A DNA stretch of 26,619 nt from Mesostigma viride (GCA_009746045.1 RPFO01001902.1:1-26619); one strand, 5' to 3'. Shown: positions 14,417 to 23,064, counted from the first letter of the stretch. The notes: generated by a model from the sequence alone, not told the origin. Numbers and translations: made by a program.

Positions 14417-15187
14417 ATGGCCTCCACGATCGTCCTTTTCGACGACTTCGATGCGGACAAGGTCTTGTACAAGGACCCCAAGCGGTCCGGGCGGGGTCCG
14501 TCGGGCCCAGGCGCCCTCTCCGTGTACATGTCCTACGGCGTCGACGGCACGCCCATCCGCATCCAGACCCCTCGCATGCGCGCGCCGTTCGGCATCAGCT
14601 CCTTCGATCCCAAGCCCGGGACCAACGACATCCGCAAGTACACTCTGGACCTCTCGTTTGACCGCCACACCACCGAGGGGTCGGACAACGCGCTCTTTTA
14701 CGAGATGTGGACGGGGCTCGACGACCGCAACAAGAAGCAGTCGCATTCCAAGTGCGTGGAATGGTTCGGCAAGAAGATGAGCGACGAACTCATCGGGGAG
14801 CTGTACACGTCGGCCATCAAGCCCTCGAAGAAGGAGGAGTACCCCCCCACGCTCAAGTGCAACGTTCCTTTCCGCGACGGCCAATTCCAGTGCCGCTTCT
14901 TTGACGAGAACCGCCAGCCCGCCACCTTCGCGGACGTGCAGAAGGGCTGTGACGTGCAAGTCATCCTGGAGGTGTCGCGCATGTGGTTCATGGACAAGCA
15001 GTTTGGGTGCACGCCCGTGGTGCAGTCGCTGCAGTTCTTCCCGTCGAACCGCATGCCCGACGAGTACTGCTTCGTGGACCGCGGGGTCGCGAACCGCTCG
15101 CCGTCCGAGGGTGCGGAGGCCGAGGGGTCGGACGACGAGACGGTCCGCGAGAACAAGCGGTTGAGAGCGTCCTCGGACTCGGACTGA
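14417..15187 (+). CDS. OB-fold-like single-stranded DNA-binding protein, 256 residues
   Basis: It starts MASTIVLFDDFDADKVLYKD. Conserved-looking blocks are IRIQTPRMRAPFGIS (about 47-61), KYTLDLSFD (75-83), WFGKKMSDELIGELYTSAIK (115-135), YPPTLKCNVPF (about 141-151), and SRMWFMDKQFGCTPVVQSLQ (about 188-210). This order, especially PFG, WFGK..S, YxPTxK and the W(F/V)xDKQFGxxxxVxQ block, is that of a family of putative ssDNA-binding proteins of algal and other giant viruses. The last 35 residues are acidic, as in many SSBs that recruit partners. It would coat DNA during replication and recombination beside the D5 helicase. A TATA box and pyrimidine-rich leader precede it. The family link is from motif memory. 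Confidence 0.6.
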   Translation: MASTIVLFDDFDADKVLYKDPKRSGRGPSGPGALSVYMSYGVDGTPIRIQTPRMRAPFGISSFDPKPGTNDIRKYTLDLSFDRHTTEGSDNALFYEMWTGLDDRNKKQSHSKCVEWFGKKMSDELIGELYTSAIKPSKKEEYPPTLKCNVPFRDGQFQCRFFDENRQPATFADVQKGCDVQVILEVSRMWFMDKQFGCTPVVQSLQFFPSNRMPDEYCFVDRGVANRSPSEGAEAEGSDDETVRENKRLRASSDSD

Positions 15188-15198
15188 GCGGAAAATAT

Positions 15199-15651
15199 AT
15201 GTCCGTATGTAGTATTATCGAACTGATGTTATCCGATTCCCTAATAAAATCCTTTTTGGTGGGTTCCTCTGCCCCCATGGGCGCGTTGTTGCCATTGTAC
15301 TTGTCCGCCGTCCGTTCCGTGGGCGTCCCGGCCCAGCCGGCGCACACGGAATGGGTCATATTCCTAGTCATGATCGTGTTAGGCGTAGGAAACCTCGCGG
15401 CCGTGCGTTGGACTCGCGAGTACAACAAGCACATTAGCAGTGACAGGAAGTTCGTGTACGCGGGCGCGATCGCCGGTCTGACGATAGGTCTGCTCGTGGC
15501 CGCGTCCGGTTTCCACCTGTCGTACTTCCCGGGATGGTCGATCGCCGGCCACGCGATCCCGATCGTCGCATCGACCGCGGCGTACTCGGCCTTGTTCCTG
15601 TACGTCCTCAAACCGCTCGACGCGCTCATGAACCAGGTGTGCGCTTCGTGA
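15199..15651 (+). CDS. Multi-pass membrane protein, 150 residues
   Basis: The ATG at 15199 follows GGAAAATATAT directly, 11 bp after the previous stop. Hydrophobic segments at about 27-45, 53-73 (WVIFLVMIVLGVGNLAAV), 92-112 (GAIAGLTIGLLVAASG) and 122-143 (AIPIVASTAAYSALFLYVL) predict three to four membrane helices with short loops. No enzyme motif is seen. Small multi-pass proteins of this type are usual inner-membrane virion proteins in large DNA viruses; that role is inferred. The frame is intact. Confidence 0.65.
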   Translation: MSVCSIIELMLSDSLIKSFLVGSSAPMGALLPLYLSAVRSVGVPAQPAHTEWVIFLVMIVLGVGNLAAVRWTREYNKHISSDRKFVYAGAIAGLTIGLLVAASGFHLSYFPGWSIAGHAIPIVASTAAYSALFLYVLKPLDALMNQVCAS

Positions 15652-15686
15652 GGGGTCGACAATCGCGCGGGATACGGTGCAATGTG

Positions 15687-16256
15687 ATGAAACGCAAGTG
15701 GAAGCAACTCGAGGCGGCGTTAGATGCGATCTACTCGCCCCGGTTGAAAAGGGCGCCCAACATCGACGGGATCTTGGCGCGCGACCCGGGGTTGGCGGCG
15801 ATGACGAAAGAAATCATCCGCACGTTCTTCCGATCGGGGTATCCGTTGACACCTCGCGTCCTCTTGTTGGACGAACTGTTCCAAGAAGAGCCCGGACTTA
15901 GTCCGCGGACGCGCGACCGACTGAAAGAGACGTTCGCGTTCAGCGTGGACGAGGACGAGCCGCGCATCGTCCTGAACCCCGACTATTGGGCTTCGAGTCT
16001 TCCGGAAATGTTGAGAAGCGGATGCAAGTATACCCAGGACGGCGTGGACATGCCGAAACACGTCCCTCTGATCCTCGCGGGGGCGGTCGCGCACGAGATG
16101 CTGCACCTGATCGACGGCGAGGAAGACGTCCGGGACGTGTCGGACGTCAACTACGGCCATACGTCGACGTGGCTGTCCCTCATGAAACGGCATCTAGGGA
16201 GGGGCGGCGACGGGGATCCGACGAAGGAGATCAATTTCACGTTCCAACTCGTCTGA
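15687..16256 (+). CDS. SprT-like zinc metalloprotease, 189 residues
   Basis: It starts MKRKWKQLEAALDAIYSPR. Residues 128-140, LILAGAVAHEMLH, hold the HExxH zinc and catalytic motif (H136, E137, H140), and YGHTSTWLSLMKRHLG supplies a likely third ligand at H158, about 18 residues later. A single zinc helix with a downstream (Y/H)GHxxxW/F motif is typical of SprT/WLM-like minimal metalloproteases, which in cells cleave DNA-protein crosslinks. Here it might mature virion proteins or clear crosslinks; both are inferences. N-terminal 120 residues are unrecognised. A second protein with the same catalytic layout lies at 25358-26619. The frame is intact. Confidence 0.68.
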   Translation: MKRKWKQLEAALDAIYSPRLKRAPNIDGILARDPGLAAMTKEIIRTFFRSGYPLTPRVLLLDELFQEEPGLSPRTRDRLKETFAFSVDEDEPRIVLNPDYWASSLPEMLRSGCKYTQDGVDMPKHVPLILAGAVAHEMLHLIDGEEDVRDVSDVNYGHTSTWLSLMKRHLGRGGDGDPTKEINFTFQLV

Positions 16257-16368
16257 TGGACGTGTCGGTGTCGTTTTCTAGATCGCGTTCGCGGACCGCA
16301 CAAAGTAATCGCGTCTCGTAACGATTTAGTCGCGACGGCGACTCTCGACCACACAATCGAGACGAACC

Positions 16369-16833
16369 ATGGCAGCGAGAGCGAGTTCCTACGCGAGGCT
16401 GGTCTGCGTGAGTCAGCATGTGTCCAAATGCAGGAGGTGGTTGGAATCCGTGGAACGCGAGCGAGGGATCAAGATACAGCACGCCGGGAACGGCGGCGAA
16501 AAGGTTTTATTCACGTCCAAAGGCAAGCCGTTATACGTCGACGGGTTCACGTCGGACACCGACCCCCCTACGGTGTTCGAATACCACGGGGACTTTTGGC
16601 ACGGGAACCCGGACAAGTTCGGGTTCTTCACCGAGCACCCCGTCAAGAACTGCTACCACGGCGAGCTGTACATCCGCACGATACGCAAAGAGGAGGAGAT
16701 CTTGCGGATGGGCTATGCGTTGGAGACGAGGTGGGAATGCGAGGACGAGGGTCTGCCCGCGCCCAAGTGGAAGGTCCCTTCCAAGTTCCCGCTGACCGGT
16801 AAGCCCCGAGGCGGGAAGACGCGTTGGTCGTGA
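16369..16833 (+). CDS. Vsr-like PD-(D/E)XK endonuclease, 154 residues
   Basis: It starts MAARASSYARLVCVSQHVSK after a 112-bp gap. The core reads YVDGFTSDTDPPTVFEYHGD (56-75), FWHGNP (76-81), then LYIRTIRKEEEILRMGYALE (100-119) and TRWECE. The pattern DGF, E(Y/F)HGDFWHGNP, T..KE..(L/I)...GY...W(E) is that of Vsr/very-short-patch-like nucleases found singly in many large DNA viruses and related mobile elements. D58, E71 and H73 are candidate catalytic residues. It would nick DNA at mismatches or specific sites, in repair, recombination or homing. Its location among virion-like genes without a partner is typical of giant viruses. Intact. Confidence 0.68.
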   Translation: MAARASSYARLVCVSQHVSKCRRWLESVERERGIKIQHAGNGGEKVLFTSKGKPLYVDGFTSDTDPPTVFEYHGDFWHGNPDKFGFFTEHPVKNCYHGELYIRTIRKEEEILRMGYALETRWECEDEGLPAPKWKVPSKFPLTGKPRGGKTRWS

Positions 16834-16852
16834 AAAATCTCTCGGCACACAG

Positions 16853-16858
16853 TTATAC
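16853..16858 (+). promoter_or_regulatory. TATA-like element before 16866
   Basis: AGTTATACGTCGAAG precedes the ATG at 16866, with TTATAC at 16853-16858. It matches the short TATAC/TATAG words found close to other starts here. Confidence 0.4.
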
Positions 16859-16865
16859 GTCGAAG

Positions 16866-17264
16866 ATGTCCACCTCCTATTGCAACGCCGCGAGAGGGCA
16901 GTCGGACAGTTTCATCGGCGCTCGCGAGCGGCCGCAGGTGTTCCCTGAGCTGTGCGTCGACCCGGAGTTCGAGACGATGCGTTCCTCGCAGCAGGTCGGC
17001 ACGGAGACGCGTCTGATCCCGTCGGACGAGTACGACAACGTGTACGGCATCGACACGCGCGCCGCGCCCCGTCTGAGCCAGATCGGGAGCGGGTTTGACG
17101 CGCAGATGCAGTTCGCGACCGACCTCCTCCCGTCCGCGGAGGACGTCATGGGCTTGCTCCTGAAGCAGGGGGAGGGCATCCTGGCCGTCACGAGCAACCG
17201 GAAGGACCTGCCTTTCACCGGCATCCAGAGCCTCCGCGAGTACACGCCCGCCCCATGGACCTGA
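16866..17264 (+). CDS. Hypothetical protein, 132 residues
   Basis: It starts MSTSYCNAARGQSDSFIGAR and ends at a TGA that overlaps the next ATG (ATGGACCTGA). Composition is globular and slightly acidic, with RLIPSDEYDNVYGIDTRAAP in the middle and LLLKQGEGILAVTSNRKDLP toward the end. No membrane segment or known motif is seen. Overlap with the following frame suggests translational coupling or a broken single gene of about 225 residues. An upstream TATA-like word supports independent transcription from here. No family is recognised. Confidence 0.55.
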   Translation: MSTSYCNAARGQSDSFIGARERPQVFPELCVDPEFETMRSSQQVGTETRLIPSDEYDNVYGIDTRAAPRLSQIGSGFDAQMQFATDLLPSAEDVMGLLLKQGEGILAVTSNRKDLPFTGIQSLREYTPAPWT

Positions 17265-17532
17265 GCATGTTCGGCCAGATGAACCTGGCGACGACGGGCG
17301 TCATGGCCAACGCAAGTGGAACGGGTCGATCGGCGCGTTCCCCCGCCCCGTGACGATGCAGTTCGACCCCCGTTACGAGCTCCCTAGCCTCGCCGACGCC
17401 GACACGACGGTGTACGGCGTCCCCCTGGTGAACGCGACCGAGTCGTTCGGCATGATGGGCGAGCCCTCTCGAGGAGCACAAAACGCCGTCCGCGGGGCTC
17501 CCGGGTTCAACGCCGAGCTCACCGGTCTCTAG
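17255..17532 (+). CDS. Small hypothetical protein with one frame break near 17312
   Basis: The ATG at 17255 overlaps the previous stop and reads MDLSMFGQMNLATTGVMANA. At GCAAGTGG (about 17310) the sensible reading moves to another frame, giving KWNGSIGAFPRPVTMQFDPR and continuing to the TAG at 17532, with NAVRGAPGFNAELTGL at the end. One missing base would restore about 92 residues. Alternatively only the downstream part (GTG at 17350 onward, 60 residues) is used. No family is recognised. Proximity and overlap link it to the 132-residue gene. Confidence 0.45.
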
Positions 17533-17577
17533 TGCGTTCGAGGCACACGCAAAATCGTCCGGGTGACTACATAAGCA

Positions 17578-18050
17578 ATGGAGGGCGCGTACCAGCTCGA
17601 GGAGTGGCGCAAGAAGATGCGATCCATGACGTCCGAGTTCATCGAAGTGGACGACATCCTCCGCCAGACGAGCAAGAGCCTCGCGCCCCACCGAAAACGC
17701 AAGCGGACGTTGTCCGTCGAAATCCTGGACTCCATGACGAAGGCCGGCGTCGACGCCTGCAACATCTCGGGGCGGGACGACAAGCTCGTGGTGAAGACTC
17801 GCAAGAAGAAGACGTCGCTCAAGGACGTCCTTCCGAGTCGCCTGGAAAAGTTCTTCGAGAACGAGCCCGGTCGGTGCGAGGAGTGTCTGAACTTCCTCAT
17901 GGAGCCCGAGGTGACCGAAGTCCGTCGCTGTGCCGCGTGACCAAGAAGAAGAGGAAGGCCGATGAGGACGAGGACGCGGGTCACCCGGAGGCCGAGGAGG
18001 AGGCCGAGGAAGAGGGCGAGGAAGAGGAAGAGGAAGAGGAGGAGGACTGA
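17578..18050 (+). CDS. Small conserved-type viral protein with acidic tail, frame broken near 17930
   Basis: The ATG at 17578 opens MEGAYQLEEWRKKMRSMTSE. Residues 1-95 follow the plan W(x)nD(D/E)xIxxxxxxLxxxRKxxxxLxxxIxxxM, an internal NISGRDDKLVVKTRKKK and LKDVLPSRLEKFFEN, which resembles a family I know as DUF5760 in giant viruses (label from memory). That frame stops at 17940. The adjoining frame continues as RVTKKKRKADEDEDAGHPE and a glutamate-rich tail to 18050, so a one-base indel near 17930 probably splits a single gene of about 157 residues. Function unknown; the basic body and acidic tail suggest a nucleic-acid or protein-binding virion factor. Confidence 0.5.
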
Positions 18051-18196
18051 GCCTCTCGCCTCATGTCCTCGACGAAAAAGTGGATGCCCAGGTCCGGCCG
18101 GTCGATGTAACTCCCGTACGCGTCGATCCACTCCCCCGTGATCGGGAGGACGACAATGTTGTTGTGAATCGGATGACAATGAGCTAATATGTCCAT
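17981..18196 (-). CDS. Small protein, 71 residues, overlapping the acidic tail gene
   Basis: The ATG at 18196 follows TTTTATTATT on the minus strand. The unique part, MDILAHCHPIHNNIVVLPIT followed by GEWIDAYGSYIDRPDLGIHF, is globular and protein-like. After residue 49 the frame runs into the antisense of the glutamate-rich tract and becomes a serine run until a stop at 17981. The serine tail may be only a by-product of overlap. No family is recognised. The AT-rich upstream region and non-repetitive N-terminus support a real gene. Confidence 0.45.
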   Translation of the reverse strand: MDILAHCHPIHNNIVVLPITGEWIDAYGSYIDRPDLGIHFFVEDMRREAQSSSSSSSSSSPSSSASSSASG

Positions 18197-18262
18197 AATA
18201 ATAAAAGCACGCGTTTATTTCCCACGAATAAAAAAGTCTGGAACTGGGTAGACTAGCGAACC
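18197..18262. promoter_or_regulatory. AT-rich divergent promoter region
   Basis: The 66-bp gap between divergent starts at 18196 and 18263 contains AATAATAAAAG, GCGTTTATTTC and CGAATAAAAAAG, clearly AT-rich against its surroundings. Two AATAAA words (18200-18205 and 18227-18232) also occur here, but no gene on the plus strand ends close enough to need both, so promoter function is the better reading. Confidence 0.45.
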
Positions 18263-19111
18263 ATGGATTGCACGGAGGATTGTCGCCACGTGCAGGTGGC
18301 GTCCGACGATCTCCAATGTCACGTTTGCATGTGCGTGTTGAACGATCCGGTGGTCATCGAGTGCCGCACGAGGGTGGAGGGCGGTAAGTGTGAGGCGATC
18401 CTCTGCAACAAGCCGTGTTCGAGGGAGCTGATCTCGAAACAGAAACGGCGCGGGGGCGTGGTCGCCGCCGTCACGGGCAAGTGCATCCTGTGTCGCGCCC
18501 CGTGGCACCGGTACCGCGTGCAGCACCTCGTGACGCTGGGCCGGATCACGTCGCTGGTCAAGCGCAAGTGCGCCAACTTCGAGCGCGGGTGCGAGTTCCA
18601 GGGGAGCGTGGAGGAGGTCACGCAGCACAGGAAGGACGGAGGGTGTCCCCACGAGCGTCTAGAATGTCCGAATCGCGTGCACGGGTGTTCCGAGACGGTG
18701 TTGCGGAAAGATGTAGGCAAGCACCGCGTCGAGTGCGCCTTTTTTCCGTGTCGTTTCTTCCTGAACGGCGACGGGTGCACCCACGTGGCGCGATTGTCGG
18801 AGATCCCTCTCCACGAGTCGATCTGCCCGTTCTCGTCGACGCAGTGTCGCATGCTCGTGAACAGCGCCCGTCTGCACGGGATCTGGGCGTCGGGCAACGA
18901 CAACAATTGTCTCCGCTGGGAGCGGTGCGAGGCGGGGCAGGAGTACGTGAACCTCCCGGACCCGGACGAGGAGTCGGAGGGCGACGAGGGCGACGACGAC
19001 GACGGGGGCGGGGACGGGGAGGACGAGTCGATCGACGAGGAGGCGGAATCGGGGATGCGGGGTTCGATGGGGCGTTCGTTCATCTCCATCGAAAACGTTT
19101 CCCTTCGCTGA
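18263..19111 (+). CDS. RING plus TRAF-type zinc-finger protein, probable E3 ubiquitin ligase
   Basis: The product has 282 residues. Residues 19-78 look like a RING: CHVC, then CRTRVEGGKCEAILCNKPC, then CILCRAP. Three TRAF-type fingers follow: C103-x6-C110-x11-H122-x5-C128, C135-x6-C142-x11-H154-x3-C158, and C163-x8-C172-x11-H184-x3-C188. Residues 235-265 are acidic. RING followed by TRAF fingers is the plan of TRAF and SIAH-like E3 ligases of eukaryotes; the C-terminal TRAF/MATH domain is missing. It would attach ubiquitin to host or viral proteins in the cytoplasm. Host origin is likely, though GC and codon use match the viral neighbours. The RING ligand order is not a standard C3HC4 and should be checked. 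Intact. Confidence 0.72.
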   Translation: MDCTEDCRHVQVASDDLQCHVCMCVLNDPVVIECRTRVEGGKCEAILCNKPCSRELISKQKRRGGVVAAVTGKCILCRAPWHRYRVQHLVTLGRITSLVKRKCANFERGCEFQGSVEEVTQHRKDGGCPHERLECPNRVHGCSETVLRKDVGKHRVECAFFPCRFFLNGDGCTHVARLSEIPLHESICPFSSTQCRMLVNSARLHGIWASGNDNNCLRWERCEAGQEYVNLPDPDEESEGDEGDDDDGGGDGEDESIDEEAESGMRGSMGRSFISIENVSLR

Positions 19112-19122
19112 CCGACACGGCG

Positions 19123-20136
19123 ATGGACTCTTTCGAGGCCTGGAGCTGCATCGCGGAACGCATGGACCAGTCGAGTCTGGCCAATGTCGAGACGGCGTTC
19201 GGGGTCGAGTGCGATCCCGGCGCGGCGGTCCGCAAGGAGCGGGACATGCGGTACGAGTTCGTCTACACGGAATGCGAGGAGGACACGGAGCGCATCCGGT
19301 CCATGCTGATCGAGCGCCAGTCGTTGCGATACGCCCTGGAACGCTACTTCGACGTGTTCTCGGAAGTGGTCCGGGCGCACAAGGGGCGAGGGGACGACAT
19401 CACGGACCTGTTCGTCCACTCGCTGCTGCAGCCCGACCAGGTGGCCATGTTCACCGAGGACCACTACCTGGCGGCTCGCATGTTGCTTCCCTTGTCGATG
19501 GAACCGAGGGCGGAGTGCAAACCGCTGGCGCCGCTCACGCGGATCGCGGACATGGTCGATCGTCTCGAGTCTCAGCGCGTGGCGCATTCTCTCTCGTGGA
19601 TATTCTTGGACGCGTTGGGATTGGAGGAGGGTTCGTTCGTGTTGATGATGCTGACGCTCGGCACCCGCCGTCCGATGCAGCAAGGGAAGTACTGTTTTCC
19701 TGCGCTGCACCCGCTGACGGTGCTCGCGACGGAGTGCTGGGACCGGCATTCAGACGGTCGCACGCGGATCGCCGAGCTCGTATCGCGCGGCCGGGCGGCC
19801 GTCGAGAGCAGACGCACGAAGAGCTGTAACTTGGAGATGGCCCGTCGCATGTTGCGCAAGTACCCCCTTCACTTTGTTGCGCGGCGCTCGGGCTACTTGG
19901 ATTACAACGGCATCCGCACGGGCGACTTTGCGACCTTCGAGGAGTGGAGGGAGGAGGCGCGCAAGATGTTCGAGAGCTGCATCGGCGCGTACGAATCCAA
20001 CTTGCGGAAGGTCCGCGACGCGATGACGCGTCAGACCTCGGCGAAGATGGCGAACGCGTCCATGACCTTCGAGAAGGAGGTGTGGACGACGGTGCTGATT
20101 TTCAAGAGACCCACGTGTTGTCACGCGTTTCGCTGA
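19123..20136 (+). CDS. Hypothetical protein, possible N-terminal F-box, 337 residues
   Basis: The ATG at 19123 lies 11 bp after the RING/TRAF gene stop. The N-terminus, MDSFEAWSCIAERMDQSSLA followed by NVETAFGVEC, has the spacing of an F-box (helix, LD/MD turn, SLxxxxxxF), but is too short and divergent to be sure. The rest is helical, with LLPLSMEPRAECKPLAPLTR in the middle and a basic C-terminal region (MLRKYPLHFVARRSGYLDYN). No other domain is recognised. Tandem placement after a likely E3 ligase gene makes an SCF-type substrate receptor tempting, but this is inference. The frame is intact. Confidence 0.55.
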   Translation: MDSFEAWSCIAERMDQSSLANVETAFGVECDPGAAVRKERDMRYEFVYTECEEDTERIRSMLIERQSLRYALERYFDVFSEVVRAHKGRGDDITDLFVHSLLQPDQVAMFTEDHYLAARMLLPLSMEPRAECKPLAPLTRIADMVDRLESQRVAHSLSWIFLDALGLEEGSFVLMMLTLGTRRPMQQGKYCFPALHPLTVLATECWDRHSDGRTRIAELVSRGRAAVESRRTKSCNLEMARRMLRKYPLHFVARRSGYLDYNGIRTGDFATFEEWREEARKMFESCIGAYESNLRKVRDAMTRQTSAKMANASMTFEKEVWTTVLIFKRPTCCHAFR

Positions 20137-20426
20137 TCGAAGGGTCGTTTGTCCGTCAAGACGGACGCTTTTCCGACGTCGGTCGCTAGAAACGATTCTA
20201 GTTCGATGCCCTTGCCCGGGACGAGGATGGATACTAGGAAGTACACGGCGGTGGCCAACGCCGACATGTCCACTCGTTCCGACGCGACGTACGCGATCGA
20301 GAAGACCGTCAGGGCCTTGAACCACGTGTCGCTCGGGTTGAAATCTTCTAGCAGGACGTACCCCCCCATGACGCTAAAGATAGAACAGATGGACGTCAGT
20401 GCGCTCTTGGCGACGTCACGATCCAT
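20121..20426 (-). CDS. Small membrane protein, 101 residues
   Basis: The ATG at 20426 starts MDRDVAKSALTSICSIFSVM, upstream of which lies an AT-rich stretch (GATTATTATCG on the minus strand). Hydrophobic segments at about 8-26, 35-50 (ALTVFSIAYVASE) and 54-70 (SALATAVYFLVSILVPG) predict two to three membrane helices; the C-terminus is hydrophilic. A frame on the opposite strand has the same length but poorer composition. It converges with and overlaps the end of the previous gene by 16 bp. A virion membrane role is inferred. Confidence 0.58.
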   Translation of the reverse strand: MDRDVAKSALTSICSIFSVMGGYVLLEDFNPSDTWFKALTVFSIAYVASERVDMSALATAVYFLVSILVPGKGIELESFLATDVGKASVLTDKRPFDQRNA

Positions 20427-20534
20427 GTCGGTTGTACAGTCATATCCACGATAATAATCGAATCATGTCGTGTCGTCGCGATCCGACGGCTCGTTTTCAT
20501 TCTCAGATTTTTGTGGGTCTATATCATACCCGTC

Positions 20535-22741
20535 ATGACCAAAAAGGCTCGCTCGCGGTCCGAGGCCACTGTGGGAGGGGTGTTCATCATGGCGGAACGC
20601 CCCGCGAAGAGGAGCCGGTTGGTCGACGACGAGGCGGGGGCCTGCAGCAGCGACGAGGAGCAGGAGGATGCGGAGGAGCGAGGGGGGGAGGAGGGCGAGG
20701 CCGACGAAGACGTTTGTCCGGCTCCGGCGAGTCAGATGACCGGGGAGGACGCGGCGGGACCGACGCCCATCCCCGAGGACGACCGCATCGAATTCCGCAA
20801 GGAGATCGGGGGCAACCCTGACGTCCTCGGGTTCGTGTCGCAGCTGAAGTCGGCGAGCAACGACCGCATCATGGACATCGCGGCGTTGGCGGAGGCGGCC
20901 GTGGCGAACGCCTCCATGGGCGACATCATGGCCGACGTCTTCCACCTGGCGTCTCGCGAGGCGCACGCGGACCCGATCTCTCTCCTGGCCGCGTGTCTGT
21001 CTCGCATCGACGCCCCGGGCGCCGTGGACCTGTACGCGAACGTGGACACGCGGTACGTCCGCGCGCTGTCCCGCGTGCTGGCGATCTGCGGACAGGCGGA
21101 GGACCGGGGGATGGTGGAACTCAAGCCGGCGATCCAGACGTGCATCTGGCGGCTGTACACGACCGTGGAGACGGCGTCGTGCGCGATGAAGAGCCGGATG
21201 TCGGCCAAGGAGCTGGGCTCGCTCCCCGAACTCATCGCGAAGGCGCTGGCGCTGCCCACGAAATTGGACAACTTTCAATCGCTGATCATCCTGCTGACCA
21301 CGCGATGGGTCGTCCAGAAGCTGCGGAGAGGCGAGGGCGACGACGACAGCGTGTACAAGTGCCAGCGCACGCCCGAGGGGCACGACACGCACTACTGGAC
21401 CAAGTGGTGCACGCTGTCCGAGTGGGTGTCGGAGGAGTGCGATTTCCCGCGCACATCGGCGTGGGGACTCGGGTCCAAAGACGGCGCGCGCAAGCGGATC
21501 ACGGAGTGGATCGCGGACGGGTCCAAACGCAACAGTTTCGCGTTCCAGATCCGTCCCCGCGACCGCCACGTGTTCGCGTTCCGGAACGGGATCTACAAGT
21601 GCGACACGGACCAGTGGTTCCCGTACCCTGCGACGGACCTGCCGGACGACGTGGGCGCGGTGCGGTACTTCGAGAACATCGACATGGACGAGTCGCTGTT
21701 CGAGCCCGGGCGGTTCAAGGGCGACTTCGACGAGGGGAGTGGATGGACATCGAGACGGACGCCGTGAAGAAGATCCTGGACGACCAGGACTACCCGGACA
21801 ACGTGCAGCGGCCGTTCTGGGCGCTGGCGGTGGGCCGCATGCTGTACTACCTCCGCGAGTCGGACAAGTTTGAGTGCATGGTCTTCCTCAAGGGGATCGC
21901 CGGGTCCGGCAAGTCGACGCTCGTCCGCATCATGGACTTCATCTACGGTCGCGAGGCGGGCGTGCTGTCGAACACGATCGAGCCGATGTTCGGCCTGTCG
22001 CAGCTCAAGGACAAGCTGGTCGTGTACAGTTACGAGCTGAATGACAAGTTCAACCTGGCGCAGTCGGACTGGCTGTCGCTCGTGAGCGGGGAGTGCATGA
22101 ACCTGCCGGCAAAGCACAAGGACGCGGCCGTCAAGCCGTGGACCGCGCCCTTCATCGCCGCGGGCAACCGCATGTTCGCGTCGGGGGACAACGCGGGCCA
22201 GGTGGCGCGTCGAGTCATCCTGTTCCCGTTCGACAACAAGCCCCGCGGGAAGGCGGACGTGAATCTGGACGACAAGATCTCGTCGAACATCGCAAGGGTG
22301 ATCGTCAAGGGGAACCGCGCGTACCAGGCGCTCGTGCGGAAGGTGGGGACGGACCAGCTGATCGAGCACCTTCCGGAGTGGTTCGCGGATTGCCAGCGCC
22401 GGGCGCAGGAGGCGTCCAACCCGCTGTACACGTTCCTCAACCACGTGTCGTGGGTGGAGGTGGACGTCGAACACAACTACTGCCCCTGGGAGGAGTTCCA
22501 GAAGCGGTTCCTCGACTGGAACCGCCAGCGCGACCCTCGCTCGCGGATCGTCTTCGAGGAGGATTTCTACAACCACGTGTTCAAGGATTTCAAGCTCAAA
22601 CTCGTGTTCGAGAAGGTGTGGAAGGTGTACCCGGTGGACCAGGACCCGGCGAACGGCCGCGTCCAGAAGAAGAAGGCGTTCTACCTGTACGGCGTGGACT
22701 TCGAGAACGACAACGCGTCCGAGCCTCCCGCCGACGTCTGA
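20535..22741 (+). CDS. D5-like superfamily 3 helicase, frame broken near 21736
   Basis: About 735 residues if one base is restored at the GGGG run 21734-21737. I start at the ATG at 20535, just after CTATATCATACCC; 20589 is an alternative. An acidic low-complexity N-terminus is followed by a D5_N-like region (VFAFRNGIYKCDTDQWFPYP). The SF3 core then shows Walker A GIAGSGKST (about 21893-21919), Walker B LVVYSYELND (about 22017-22046), motif C FIAAGNRM (about 22150) and an arginine finger in ARRVILFPFDN (about 22207). The C-terminus (DWNRQRDPRSR onward) fits viral D5 proteins. I see no primase motif in the N-terminal half. It would unwind DNA as a hexamer during replication. The break splits D5_N from the ATPase core. 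Confidence 0.85.
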
Positions 22742-22770
22742 TTTTTTCGTGTTTGTCTGCTAGTATACCT

Positions 22771-23064
22771 ATGACGTCCGTGTTGGTCGCGCATCCTCAT
22801 TGGTCACGCCCCCGACTGGCGTACGCCCCCAAGGCGCCCGTGTACCCCCCTCCCGTCGGCGAGTGGGGCGGCGTGAACGCGTGGGAGCCGGCGGGGGCCA
22901 CGCGAGGGGCGTGCGAGTACGCGAACCAGGCCTTTTGTAGGGTAGGCGTTCCGAGACAGACGCCGGAAGGGATGCTCGAGGTGGCCAATTCCGTTCTCCT
23001 GGGATTCCTCCTCCTTTGGATGATCGAGATCGCCGTGCGGTCCTCACCGTCCGCCCTTGGCTAG
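22771..23064 (+). CDS. Small protein with C-terminal membrane anchor, 97 residues
   Basis: The ATG at 22771 follows TAGTATACCT, a TATA-like word used by several genes here. The first 70 residues are proline-, tryptophan- and glycine-rich (APKAPVYPPPVGEWGGVNAW). Residues about 74-90 (SVLLGFLLLWMIEIAV) form one membrane helix near the C-terminus, so the protein is probably tail-anchored with the bulk outside. It overlaps the convergent gene at 23044-23442 by 21 bp. No family is recognised. A virion-membrane role is inferred. Confidence 0.6.
   Translation: MTSVLVAHPHWSRPRLAYAPKAPVYPPPVGEWGGVNAWEPAGATRGACEYANQAFCRVGVPRQTPEGMLEVANSVLLGFLLLWMIEIAVRSSPSALG

Noticed and set aside
20463-21569. 368-residue minus-strand frame
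   Set aside because: Antisense of the helicase N-terminal half, whose plus-strand reading carries clear D5 motifs.
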